From contig DHCC01000026.1 of assembly GCA_002398875.1 (NCBI GenBank), forward strand, positions 79,553-139,004: 59,452 bases of DNA, given 5' to 3'. Positions 18,223-27,677 of the stretch are shown piece by piece. The position numbers and the translations under genes are program-made. Source of the DNA: Bacteroidales bacterium UBA4912. Lineage in GTDB: Bacteria; Bacteroidota; Bacteroidia; Bacteroidales; Dysgonomonadaceae. The notes beneath the pieces were generated by a model, which was given only the letters and a program-made list of their open reading frames with translations, ran no database searches and was not told the origin of the DNA. Positions within the stretch are counted from its first letter, which is position 1. Every line of letters begins with the position of its first letter.

Positions 18223-19689
18223 TTATCTTTTCCAGAAGCTTGGGACAAAAAGTGAGAGAACGGTAAATATCTCAAGACGACCTACCAGCATAAGAAATGT
18301 AAGGAAATATTTAGCAAACATGGTTGCAGACTCATAAGTGCCACTGGGACCGTAGGAGCCTAATCCAAAACCATAATTGCTTATTGATGAAAGAGCAACA
18401 CTTATTGATTCATCAAAAGTCATACCTGTTAGACTCAATAATACAGCACTCAGAATTGCGACTGTAATATAAATAAATACAAATGCAATAACTTTCGATA
18501 TAGCATCATTGGAAATAACTTTATCGTTTATCTTAACAAGATATAGAGCATCAGGGTGTACTTGTCTCTTGAAGACTAAAAGTGAGTTTTTAAATAGTAC
18601 TACAAGACGAGAAATCTTCATGCCTCCTGAAGTTGATCCTTCACATCCGCAGAAAAGTATCATTACCAAAAAAAGCAACCAGTAGAATGGTCCCCATTCA
18701 AGAAAATCAACAGTTGCAAATCCTGTAGTTGTTATTGCTGCAACAACCTGGAATAGAACAGTTCGGAACGTCTCTTCTATATTTGACATCTGCTCTGTTG
18801 CAAGCAAAGCACCAGATATGCCAATGGTAAAAAGTGCAATAAGAGTAACGTACCAACGAAACTCCTCATTCTTGAAAATAGAAGTAGATAATTTAGTGAA
18901 AAGAGCAGATATTAACAAAAAATTTGTTGCTCCGAGGAACATTAATATAGTTATAACATACTCTACGTAAGGTGAATTGAAAGATGCTATGCTATATTGT
19001 TTTGTAGAGAATCCACCCGTTGATATTGCCGAGAATGTATGACAGGCAGCATCAAACGCATCCATTGGACCGGCCCAGAGAAACAGGAATCCTACAATAG
19101 TGAATCCAAGATACGTAAGTGCCATAGTTTTAGTGATCTCCTTAATTCTGGGACGAAAAATATCCTCAGCTATTCCTGTTGCTTCAGCTTCATAAAAATG
19201 CCCTGATACACCTCCAAAAACTGGCATAAATGATAATACGAAAATTATGATTCCGATTCCCCCTATCCATTGAGTGAAACTTCGCCAGAAATGAAGTGAT
19301 TTTGGGAATGCTTCAATATTGAAAAGAGTAGAACTTCCGGTTGTTGTGAAACCACACATGCTTTCGAAAAAGGCATTTGTGAAAGAAGGTATAGCACCAC
19401 TCAAGATATAGGGAAAGGTGCCGTATATGGCAAGCATCAACCAGACTGAAGTAACTGTTATATAAACCTCACGCTTGGTGATATTGCCTGTTTGTTGTTG
19501 TTGTTTTCTTCCCAAAAACATGAAAACAGCTCCGGAAAATGAAGTAAGGATTGAAGAAATGTATATACTTTTTACTGCTGCTTCATTGTAATATTCTCCT
19601 ACAAAAGCTGATAAGAGCATGAACACGGCCTCAATCAGTAAGACAATTCCTACACTGCTTAATACAAACCGGTAATTAAATCTTTGCAT
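18223..19689 (-). CDS. trkH: Potassium uptake channel subunit TrkH
   Basis: 488 residues, a Trk/Ktr-type cation channel protein of the inner membrane with four repeated membrane-pore-membrane units. The filter-region motifs are visible: CGFTTTGSST, AISTGGFSTK, AITTTGFATV and SISNYGFGLG. The gene lies 14 bases after trkA, so channel and NAD-binding regulatory subunit are made together. The dxs-trkA-trkH order on the minus strand suggests one transcript. Convergent with clpB. Confidence 0.94.
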   Translation of the reverse strand: MQRFNYRFVLSSVGIVLLIEAVFMLLSAFVGEYYNEAAVKSIYISSILTSFSGAVFMFLGRKQQQQTGNITKREVYITVTSVWLMLAIYGTFPYILSGAIPSFTNAFFESMCGFTTTGSSTLFNIEAFPKSLHFWRSFTQWIGGIGIIIFVLSFMPVFGGVSGHFYEAEATGIAEDIFRPRIKEITKTMALTYLGFTIVGFLFLWAGPMDAFDAACHTFSAISTGGFSTKQYSIASFNSPYVEYVITILMFLGATNFLLISALFTKLSTSIFKNEEFRWYVTLIALFTIGISGALLATEQMSNIEETFRTVLFQVVAAITTTGFATVDFLEWGPFYWLLFLVMILFCGCEGSTSGGMKISRLVVLFKNSLLVFKRQVHPDALYLVKINDKVISNDAISKVIAFVFIYITVAILSAVLLSLTGMTFDESISVALSSISNYGFGLGSYGPSGTYESATMFAKYFLTFLMLVGRLEIFTVLSLFVPSFWKR

Positions 19690-19703
19690 TTTTTTTGCTA
19701 CAA

Positions 19704-21041
19704 CTAATTAAACAGGTTCTCAATGCTTTTAATAGATCTGTTCAGGAAGAAAACAACAACACGGTCATTTGGTTCTATTTGGGTATAACCATCAACTAAA
19801 ATAGGTTCACCATCCCTGATTAGTGCTCCGAATGTAATATCCGGTGGAAGTCTAAGGTCTTTAATCTGTTTCCTAGTGACTTTCGATTTTGGTCTGGCAA
19901 TTACCTCACCAACATTTGCATCTGCAAAGGTAAGGCTTTTTATATTTGATGCATCAGCTTTAAGTAGTAGTTCATATATTTTGCCTGCAGCAATAAGTTT
20001 CTTATTTATGACTGTTCCGATATCAAGCTGTTCAGCCATAGAGATATAATCAATATTCTCAATCTCTGCTACAGTTTTTTTAACGCCATACTGTTTAGCC
20101 ATCATGCATCCTAGAATATTTGCTTCTGAATTTGAAGTAAGTGCCAAAAAGGCATCAGTATCGCTTATACCTTCACGTACAAGGAACTCTGCATTTCTAG
20201 CATCTTCTACGAAAACTGTGACATTAGATGGACATTTTTCTACTAGAAATTCAGCTCTTTCTCTGTCTTGTTCTATTATTTTAATATCAATGTTTTGCGG
20301 TAGTTGCTGTATAGTACGCATTGTAATACGACTGCCTCCCATAAACATTAGTCGTTTAGTTTCGAAAGACTTCTTGCCCAACAGCTCAGGAAGTATATCC
20401 ACGTGTTTTCTGATTGTAGTAAAATAAAGAATATCATTGGGAAGAATCTGATCACTACCCTGAGGAATTATCGTTTTAGTGCCTCGTTTAATTGCTACAA
20501 GGTGAAACTGTTTACTTTGCTGTACAAGTTCATGAAGATACTTGTTGACAAGCGGCGCATTTTGTCTGATTTTTGCACCAATGAGAATTACGGTACCGTT
20601 ACATAGTTCCCACCAGAAGCGAGTCCAAGGAGTCTTTATAGCCATGGCTATCTCACGTGCTGCAACCAGCTCAGGGTATATCATTGAATGAATTCCCAAT
20701 TTCTCAAAGAAATCAAGGTTTTTTGGCAGTAAATATTCATGATTATCTATTCGGGCAAGTGTTTTTTTTGCACCCAGATTAGAAGCAAGCATACAGGAAT
20801 TTATGTTTTTAGACTCCTCCGGCGTTACACCTATAAAAAGATCCGTGTTCGCTACTCCTGCAGCTGTCAGGTCTTTCAGGGAAGTACAATTACCCATATA
20901 TGTAAGAATCTCTGAATTGTCACGTATTAATGTGAGACGCTCTTTGTTGCCGTCCATGAGAGTAATATCGTGATTCTCTTGTTCAAGAAGTCTGGCAAGG
21001 TGAGTACCTACTGCACCGGCTCCGGCTATTAAAATTTTCAT
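19704..21041 (-). CDS. trkA: Trk system potassium transport regulator TrkA
   Basis: 445 residues, two tandem RCK units. Each has a Rossmann TrkA-N domain followed by a TrkA-C domain: the first starts MKILIAGAGAVGTHLARLL with the dinucleotide motif GAGAVG, the second near residue 230 with RLMFMGGSRI. TrkA sits on the cytosolic face of TrkH and gates it in response to bound nucleotides. The gene lies 34 bases after dxs and 14 bases before trkH. Confidence 0.95.
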   Translation of the reverse strand: MKILIAGAGAVGTHLARLLEQENHDITLMDGNKERLTLIRDNSEILTYMGNCTSLKDLTAAGVANTDLFIGVTPEESKNINSCMLASNLGAKKTLARIDNHEYLLPKNLDFFEKLGIHSMIYPELVAAREIAMAIKTPWTRFWWELCNGTVILIGAKIRQNAPLVNKYLHELVQQSKQFHLVAIKRGTKTIIPQGSDQILPNDILYFTTIRKHVDILPELLGKKSFETKRLMFMGGSRITMRTIQQLPQNIDIKIIEQDRERAEFLVEKCPSNVTVFVEDARNAEFLVREGISDTDAFLALTSNSEANILGCMMAKQYGVKKTVAEIENIDYISMAEQLDIGTVINKKLIAAGKIYELLLKADASNIKSLTFADANVGEVIARPKSKVTRKQIKDLRLPPDITFGALIRDGEPILVDGYTQIEPNDRVVVFFLNRSIKSIENLFN

Positions 21042-21075
21042 CGATAGTTGTAAATTACTTCCAACGATTATTTAT

Positions 21076-23025
21076 TTAGTTCACGTGTTTTAATGATATC
21101 ACAGGCTCTCCAGAGGGGAGTTTAATTCCTGTTATATCAAAATATACATTCAGGATGGTCTTAAGAATGCTTTCAGGACTTATTTCAGCAATATCCTGCA
21201 GCTCAGTTACTGATCCATGGGTAATAAACTTATCGTCAATTCCAATACGATGTACATGTACATCTGAATAAGTATCCTGTTTTTCTGACAGGAATTCAAG
21301 TACTGCACTTCCCAAACCTCCCTTTTTAACACCATTCTCAACAGTTATGATATGTTTGAACTTTTTGGCTACTTTATCAAGGAGTTCTTCATCAATAGGT
21401 TTTAGAAAAACCATATCGTAGTGTGCAACACTTATTCCAAGTTTTTCAGCTTCTAAAATTGCTTTAGCTGCATTATTACCAATAACACCTAAAGAAAGAA
21501 CAGCAATATCTTTACCCTTCTTTAACTTACGTCCTTTACCGATAGGGAGTATTTTAGGATCATTTTGCCAATTAATTAGTTGACCCTGTCCGCGAGGATA
21601 GCGGATTACGAATGGTCCATCGTTACCGTACACAGCAGTGAACATAAGATTGCGAAGTTCGTGTTCATTATAAGGTGCCGAGATTACCATGTTAGGTATT
21701 GGACGCATATAAGCAAGATCAAAAACACCGTGATGTGTAGGACCATCAGCACCAACCAAACCTGCCCTATCGAGACACATTATTACCTTTAATTTTTGAA
21801 GTGCAACATCGTGAATCACCTGATCATAAGCTCTTTGCATAAACGATGAGTAGATATTGCAGAATGGAATTAGTCCTTCTTTAGCCATACCCGCTGAGAA
21901 TGTTACTGCATGTGCTTCGGCTATACCAACATCAAAAGACCTTTCGGGGAATTTTTCCATCATATATGACATAGAGCAACCGGTAGGCATAGCAGGTGTA
22001 ACACCAACTATTTTCTGATCTTTTTCGGCCATCTCAACAAGTGTATGTCCAAAAACATCCTGGTATAGTGGGGGCTGATTCTTTACATCTTTAACAACTC
22101 TCTCTCCGGTTTCTACATTGAAAAGTCCAGGTGCATGCCAAATAGTGGCAGACTTTTCTGCAGGTTCATATCCTTTCCCTTTAATAGTTTTAATATGCAA
22201 TAATCTAGGACCATGCATATCCTTAATATTCCTGAGTATTCTTATTAAACCGGGGAGATCGTGACCATCAACCGGACCAAAATAGCGTAAATTAAAGCCT
22301 TCGAATATATTTTGCTCTTTGGTCAAAAGAGATTTAATACTATTATTGAAGCGTAACACAAGATTCTTATCCTTTTCAGAAATGAGGTTTCTTCTTTTAA
22401 AACCCTGATAAATGTTGTTACGAAAGCGATTATATTTTGCTGAAGTGGTTAGCTTTACAAGATAGTCCTGCATAGCTCCCACATTATTATCAATTGACAT
22501 ATTATTGTCATTTAAGATAATAAGCAAATTATTAGGTTGTGAACAAACATTATTAAGACCCTCATAAGCCAATCCACCTGTCATAGCGCCATCTCCTATA
22601 ATTGCAACAATATTACGATCTTCTTTACGTAAAGATGCTGACACCGCCATTCCCAATGCTGCTGAAATAGAGGTAGATGCATGTCCTGCTATAAAGGTAT
22701 CATATTCACTTTCTGAAGGATTTGTGAAACCCGAAAGTCCACCAAGTTTTCGGTTGGTAGAAAAACGATCGCGTCGTCCGGTAAGTATTTTATGGCTATA
22801 GGCCTGGTGTCCTACATCCCATACCAAGCGATCGTATGGTGTATTAAACAGATAATGGAGTGCTACTGTGAGCTCTACAGTACCCAGACTTGAGCCGAAG
22901 TGACCAGGGTTATGCGAAAGTTGTTCTATTATAAACTCCCTTAACTCTCTACAAACCGTCTCGAGTTGCTCAATACTAAGTTTTTTCAGGTCATCGGGAC
23001 TATCAATATGTTGCAAATATTTCAT
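21076..23025 (-). CDS. dxs: 1-deoxy-D-xylulose-5-phosphate synthase
   Basis: 649 residues, normal for the family. It condenses pyruvate and glyceraldehyde-3-phosphate to DXP, the first step of the MEP route to isoprenoids, and also supplies thiamine and pyridoxal synthesis. The thiamine-diphosphate motif starts GDGAMTGG and runs to the Asn pair of LNDNNMS. The N-terminal HNPGHFGSSLG, the DVGHQAY segment, and the transketolase-type pyrimidine-binding and C-terminal domains are all present. First gene of the probable dxs-trkA-trkH transcript. Confidence 0.96.
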   Translation of the reverse strand: MKYLQHIDSPDDLKKLSIEQLETVCRELREFIIEQLSHNPGHFGSSLGTVELTVALHYLFNTPYDRLVWDVGHQAYSHKILTGRRDRFSTNRKLGGLSGFTNPSESEYDTFIAGHASTSISAALGMAVSASLRKEDRNIVAIIGDGAMTGGLAYEGLNNVCSQPNNLLIILNDNNMSIDNNVGAMQDYLVKLTTSAKYNRFRNNIYQGFKRRNLISEKDKNLVLRFNNSIKSLLTKEQNIFEGFNLRYFGPVDGHDLPGLIRILRNIKDMHGPRLLHIKTIKGKGYEPAEKSATIWHAPGLFNVETGERVVKDVKNQPPLYQDVFGHTLVEMAEKDQKIVGVTPAMPTGCSMSYMMEKFPERSFDVGIAEAHAVTFSAGMAKEGLIPFCNIYSSFMQRAYDQVIHDVALQKLKVIMCLDRAGLVGADGPTHHGVFDLAYMRPIPNMVISAPYNEHELRNLMFTAVYGNDGPFVIRYPRGQGQLINWQNDPKILPIGKGRKLKKGKDIAVLSLGVIGNNAAKAILEAEKLGISVAHYDMVFLKPIDEELLDKVAKKFKHIITVENGVKKGGLGSAVLEFLSEKQDTYSDVHVHRIGIDDKFITHGSVTELQDIAEISPESILKTILNVYFDITGIKLPSGEPVISLKHVN

Positions 23026-23106
23026 TTGGATAAAACTCCTTATTTCAGGGTGTTATTTAGAACTATTCATTTATTAACCCCTCAATTACTTATAACGATA
23101 GGTATG

Positions 23107-23123
23107 TGAAATAGTTTATTTCA
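23107..23123 (-). terminator. Small palindrome between recQ and dxs
   Basis: TGAAATA at 23107-23113 and TATTTCA at 23117-23123 form a 7-bp hairpin with a three-base loop, ten bases beyond the recQ stop. It lacks a T-run, so it is at best a weak terminator. Confidence 0.3.
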
Positions 23124-23132
23124 TTAACTTCT

Positions 23133-25334
23133 TTAATTTGCCATCTCCGAGAAGAACTTAATTCTGACCAATCTTATTTCAGTTTCTTCATATTCCGGAA
23201 GCTCCTCCTGAGCTTTTTCCAAATCATCTTTTTCAGTTTCTTTAAAATAGGCGTAGATATCGTCTATAACGTCTTGTGACATCACTTCATTCAGAAAATA
23301 ATCGATGTTAATTTTTGTTCCTGAATAAACGATAGCTTCAACTTCAGACAACATCTCGTTGAAATCGATCCCTTTGGATTCTGCTAGGTCATCGAGAGCC
23401 ACTTTTCGGTCTATAGCCTGAACAATTGATACCTTTAGTTTTGATTTATTTGGAACAGTTTTAACACGAAGATCTTCGGGACGAGTGATATCGTTTTCCT
23501 CCACATGCATTTTAATAAGATCTACGAACTCCTGGCCGTAACGTTTGGCTTTTCCGGCACCTACACCCGGTATGTTTTGTAGCTCTTCCAGAGTAATAGG
23601 ATAGGAGGTAGCCATAGCCTCCAATGAAGAAGGCTGAAAAATAACATAAGGAGGGACATTTAATTTTTTAGATATTTTTTTTCTCAGATCCTTCATCATT
23701 GAAAACAATACCGGATCTGCTGCTCCACCACTTCCTACTCCAGAAGCAATAATATCTGAATCTTCACTTTCAAGATCAGACATATCATCTTCATCCTCAT
23801 CAATTTTTGTGATTTTAAAAGAGATGGGATTCTTTAAGAAGTCTTTACCTTTTTTGGTGATTTTGAGAATTCCGTAATTCTCGATCTCTTTTTTGAGATA
23901 GTTATCAAGTAATGCTTGTCGGATGACAACTTCCCAGGTACTCTCTTCTTCATCTTCACCTGAACCAAACTCCTCAAGTCGATCGTGACCATAAGTTTCA
24001 ATGTCAGATGATTCTTTTCCGACAAGGAAATCAATGAGATATTCGGTTTTTTGTTTTTCTTTAAGAGCAGTAATAGCTTCTAAAACAGTAATTAGTAATT
24101 CCTTTGCTTCCACTTTTATTTTAGGATTTAAACAATTATCACAATTTTCGCAATTAGGTGTGTAGTAATTTTCACCGAAATAGTGCAGCAGCATTCTTCT
24201 TCTACAAACTGATGTCTCAGCGTAAGCAGCTGTTTCAAGTAAAAGTTGCTTACCTATTTCTTGTTCGGATACAGGCTTACCTTGCATGAAACGCTCTAGT
24301 TTCTGTAAATCTTTTTCTGAATAAAAAGCGATACATTTTCCTTCTCCACCATCTCTGCCGGCACGTCCTGTTTCCTGATAATAACCTTCGAGGCTTTTTG
24401 GAATGTTATAATGAATAACATATCGTACGTCTGGTTTATCAATACCCATACCAAAAGCTATGGTTGCAACAATTACATCAACTTTTTCCATCAAAAAAGC
24501 ATCCTGATTATTCGTACGTGTTGCTGCATCCATGCCTGCGTGGTAAGGCAAAGCTCTTATATCGTTAGCCTGTAATATTTCAGCAAAATCATCAACTTTC
24601 TTCCTACTCAGGCAATAAACAATACCCGATTTTTCACCTTGTGAAAGTATATATTTTATAATCTCTTTATCAATTTGATCAGTTTTTTTCCTTACTTCAT
24701 AATACAAATTTGGGCGATTAAAAGAAGATTTGAAAACTTCTGCATGAATCATACCCAGTGTTTTCTGTATATCATGTTGTACTTTAGGAGTTGCTGTTGC
24801 AGTTAATGCTATTATCGGCCGTGGACATATCTCACCTATTATAGGTTTAATTCTCCTGTATTCAGGTCGGAAATCATGTCCCCACTCAGATATACAGTGT
24901 GCTTCATCAACGGCATAAAAAGATATCTGAACACTCCTTAGAAACTCAATATTATCTTGTTTTGTGAGTGATTCTGGTGCAACATAAAGCATTTTGGTTT
25001 TACCTGAAAGGACATCGTTTTTAACTTCTTCAATCTCTGCTTTTGTAAGAGATGAGTTTAAGAAGTGAGCTATACCATCAGACTCACAATAGCTACGCAT
25101 TGCATCAACTTGATTTTTCATTAGTGCAATTAGTGGTGAAATAATAATAGCTGTGCCTTCCATTAAAAGTGCTGGTAGCTGATAGCACAACGATTTTCCA
25201 CCACCTGTAGGCATCAAAACGAAAGTATCTTTACCGGATAAGATGCTGTTTATTATGGCCTCTTGATTGCCTTTAAAAGTATCGAATCCAAAATACTTCT
25301 TTAAACCATTATATATTATTTCTTTATTTTTCAT
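23133..25334 (-). CDS. recQ: ATP-dependent DNA helicase RecQ
   Basis: 733 residues. A 3'-5' helicase that unwinds recombination and repair intermediates. Motif I is MPTGGGKSLCYQLP near residue 39, motif II is DEAH in AVDEAHCISEWGHDFRP, and motif VI is YQETGRAGRDG. A zinc-binding RecQ-Ct region with Cys pairs (CRRRMLLHYFGE, then CENCDNC) follows, then winged-helix and HRDC domains (about 535-620). The C-terminal extension of about 100 residues beyond HRDC makes it longer than E. coli RecQ (609), a form common in Bacteroidetes. Its own promoter box lies upstream. Confidence 0.95.
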   Translation of the reverse strand: MKNKEIIYNGLKKYFGFDTFKGNQEAIINSILSGKDTFVLMPTGGGKSLCYQLPALLMEGTAIIISPLIALMKNQVDAMRSYCESDGIAHFLNSSLTKAEIEEVKNDVLSGKTKMLYVAPESLTKQDNIEFLRSVQISFYAVDEAHCISEWGHDFRPEYRRIKPIIGEICPRPIIALTATATPKVQHDIQKTLGMIHAEVFKSSFNRPNLYYEVRKKTDQIDKEIIKYILSQGEKSGIVYCLSRKKVDDFAEILQANDIRALPYHAGMDAATRTNNQDAFLMEKVDVIVATIAFGMGIDKPDVRYVIHYNIPKSLEGYYQETGRAGRDGGEGKCIAFYSEKDLQKLERFMQGKPVSEQEIGKQLLLETAAYAETSVCRRRMLLHYFGENYYTPNCENCDNCLNPKIKVEAKELLITVLEAITALKEKQKTEYLIDFLVGKESSDIETYGHDRLEEFGSGEDEEESTWEVVIRQALLDNYLKKEIENYGILKITKKGKDFLKNPISFKITKIDEDEDDMSDLESEDSDIIASGVGSGGAADPVLFSMMKDLRKKISKKLNVPPYVIFQPSSLEAMATSYPITLEELQNIPGVGAGKAKRYGQEFVDLIKMHVEENDITRPEDLRVKTVPNKSKLKVSIVQAIDRKVALDDLAESKGIDFNEMLSEVEAIVYSGTKINIDYFLNEVMSQDVIDDIYAYFKETEKDDLEKAQEELPEYEETEIRLVRIKFFSEMAN

Positions 25335-25378
25335 TCATCTAATCACACGGATTAATACCTGAAATAACAAGTACTCCA

Positions 25379-25408
25379 CAAATATAAAAAAGTATTACTT
25401 ATATCCAA
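25379..25408 (-). promoter_or_regulatory. Candidate recQ promoter
   Basis: On the minus strand TTGG (25405-25408), an 18-base spacer and TATATTTG (25379-25386) match the Bacteroidetes promoter pattern, 45 bases before the recQ start. Confidence 0.5.
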
Positions 25409-25517
25409 TAATAAAGTATTTATGTTGAAAATTTACATTGTAGATATGTTTTGTAAATTCACTTCTAAGATAGTCTAAAAATTATATAATGCCAAATAAA
25501 TCCACATATATCCATTA

Positions 25518-25547
25518 AAAAAACGCAGGATTAACCATGCGTTTTTT
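25518..25547 (-). terminator. Intrinsic terminator of the tig-clpP-clpX cluster
   Basis: A 10-bp stem (AAAAAACGCA at 25518-25527, TGCGTTTTTT at 25538-25547) with a 10-base loop lies 51 bases after the clpX stop. The 3' arm on the minus strand ends in a T-run. Confidence 0.8.
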
Positions 25548-25598
25548 AACTTATTCCTTAAAAAATTATTTGAAAGGAATTATGGATAAAATTATATC

Positions 25599-26840
25599 TT
25601 ATGCTACTCTCAAATGGTGAACATCTGAATTCTCGAGCTGCTCAATAGCATATTTTCGAGTTACATGTAGTTTTTTCTTATCCCCTGAAGGTAAAGTAAA
25701 CATCGCATCTATCATTATTGCTTCAACTATAGAACGAAGTCCACGAGCTCCTAACTTAAATTCAATAGCTTTATCAACAATATACTCATAAGCATTATTA
25801 TCGAAAGTGAGAGTTACTCCATCCATGCTTAATAATTTTTGATACTGCTTAATGATTGAATTTTTAGGTTCTACTAATATACGTAGTAAAGCTTCCCTGT
25901 CAAGAGGTTCCAGATATGTGAGAATTGGTAGTCGTCCAATAATTTCAGGGATAAGTCCAAAAGATTTCAAATCCAGTGGAGTGATATATTTAAGCATATT
26001 ATCTCTGTCAATTTCAGCCTTTTCCTGACTTGCAGCATAACCAACAACACGTGTGTTCAGCCTTTTCGCAATTTTTTTCTCAATTCCATCGAAAGCACCG
26101 CCGCATATAAAAAGAATATTTTTGGTGTTAACAGCTATCATACGCTGTTCGGGATGCTTACGGCCACCTTGAGGAGGTACATTTATTACAGATCCCTCGA
26201 GTAGTTTAAGTAATCCCTGCTGTACACCTTCTCCACTTACATCTCTGGTTATTGATGGGTTATCACTCTTACGAGCTATTTTATCGATCTCATCAATAAA
26301 AACTATTCCTCTTTCTGCGGCATTAACATCATAGTCGGCAACCTGAAGCAATCTGGTAAGAATACTTTCAATATCTTCTCCAACGTATCCTGCCTCTGTA
26401 AGTACTGTAGCATCCACAATTGTAAACGGTACTTGTAACATCTTAGCTATTGTTCTTGCCAAGAGAGTTTTTCCAGTTCCTGTAGCACCAACCATTATGA
26501 TGTTTGACTTCTCAATCTCAACATCATCCTTTGCATTTTTCTGTAATATGCGTTTATAGTGGTTATATACAGCTACTGATAGGAACCTTTTGGCACTGTC
26601 CTGCTTAATTACGTACTGATCTAGAAAATCTTTTATTTGAGCAGGTTTAGGCAGCGATGAAAGTGTAATACCAACATCTGATTTTCCACTGCTCTTGAAA
26701 GTCTCATTTACAATTCCATTCGCTTGTTCAGTACACATATCACAAATATAACCAGTCATCCCGGAGATAAGCAGGTTGACTTCCTGTTCACTCCTTCCGC
26801 AAAAACTGCAGTGGTTACTACTATTCGCTTTTTTAGCCAT
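25599..26840 (-). CDS. clpX: ATP-dependent Clp protease ATP-binding subunit ClpX
   Basis: 413 residues, the AAA+ unfoldase that feeds substrates to ClpP. The N-terminal zinc-binding domain has Cys11, Cys14, Cys33 and Cys36. Walker A is GATGTGKT near residue 118, Walker B IVFIDEIDKI, and the pore and sensor regions follow, including the IGRLPI segment. Length is normal. It lies 20 bases after clpP, the standard order of protease then unfoldase. Confidence 0.97.
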   Translation of the reverse strand: MAKKANSSNHCSFCGRSEQEVNLLISGMTGYICDMCTEQANGIVNETFKSSGKSDVGITLSSLPKPAQIKDFLDQYVIKQDSAKRFLSVAVYNHYKRILQKNAKDDVEIEKSNIIMVGATGTGKTLLARTIAKMLQVPFTIVDATVLTEAGYVGEDIESILTRLLQVADYDVNAAERGIVFIDEIDKIARKSDNPSITRDVSGEGVQQGLLKLLEGSVINVPPQGGRKHPEQRMIAVNTKNILFICGGAFDGIEKKIAKRLNTRVVGYAASQEKAEIDRDNMLKYITPLDLKSFGLIPEIIGRLPILTYLEPLDREALLRILVEPKNSIIKQYQKLLSMDGVTLTFDNNAYEYIVDKAIEFKLGARGLRSIVEAIMIDAMFTLPSGDKKKLHVTRKYAIEQLENSDVHHLRVA

Positions 26841-26860
26841 ACTATATTAATTTCCGAAAT

Positions 26861-27532
26861 TTATTTTCTGACTAATACATCGTCAACCATTCCATATTCC
26901 TTAGCTTCAGAAGCAGTCATCCAGAAGTCACGATCTGAGTCACGGTTCACTTCTTCGATTGGTTTTCCTGAGTGTTTGGATATAATGGTATAAAGCTCCT
27001 GTTTGATTTTTGCTATTTCACGAGCTGTAATTTCAATATCTGATGCTTGACCTTGAACGCCACCCATAGGTTGATGAATCATTACTCTTGAGTGTGTAAG
27101 CGCAAATCTCTTTTTCTCAGTACCTGCAACAAGTAGTACAGCTGCCATTGATGCGGCAATACCTGTACATATAGTTGACACATCACTTGAAATGAACTGC
27201 ATTGTATCGTAAATTCCCAAGCCTGCGTAAACAGAACCACCTGGAGAATTTATGTAAATTGAAATATCTTTTCCAGGATCAGATGAATCGAGATATAAGA
27301 GCTGAGCTTGCATTACGTTTGCAGTATAATCATCAATAGTCGTTCCTAAGAAGATAATTCTATCCATCATCAATCGGGAAAAAACATCCATTTGAGCAAC
27401 ATTTAACTGACGCTCTTCAATAATGGTAGGTGATATGTAGCCTCCTTGACTGGTTATATTCATGTAACTGTCTAGTCTGGATCCATTCATTCCCAGATGC
27501 TTTACTGCGTATTTTCTAAAATCGTCTTGCAT
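26861..27532 (-). CDS. clpP: ATP-dependent Clp protease proteolytic subunit ClpP
   Basis: 223 residues, a self-compartmentalised serine protease forming two stacked heptamers. The catalytic triad is Ser128 (GIAASMAAVL), His153 (MIHQPMGG) and Asp202 (RDSDRDF), with the same spacing as E. coli ClpP. The N-terminus carries about 30 extra residues compared with mature E. coli ClpP, perhaps a propeptide. A perfect 7-bp inverted repeat (27549-27555 and 27567-27573) lies just upstream of the start and could form a leader hairpin. Downstream of tig, upstream of clpX. Confidence 0.96.
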   Translation of the reverse strand: MQDDFRKYAVKHLGMNGSRLDSYMNITSQGGYISPTIIEERQLNVAQMDVFSRLMMDRIIFLGTTIDDYTANVMQAQLLYLDSSDPGKDISIYINSPGGSVYAGLGIYDTMQFISSDVSTICTGIAASMAAVLLVAGTEKKRFALTHSRVMIHQPMGGVQGQASDIEITAREIAKIKQELYTIISKHSGKPIEEVNRDSDRDFWMTASEAKEYGMVDDVLVRK

Positions 27533-27677
27533 AATTTTTATTTTGTTTGTTCAACATTGTTTATCAGTTGAACTATTGCAAATAAGGTGCCAGAAATCAA
27601 ACAAATTTAAATTTAATAATTGACATAATAAACAATTATCAGTAAAATTAAGTAATAATTCTGTCCTTATTGACCTT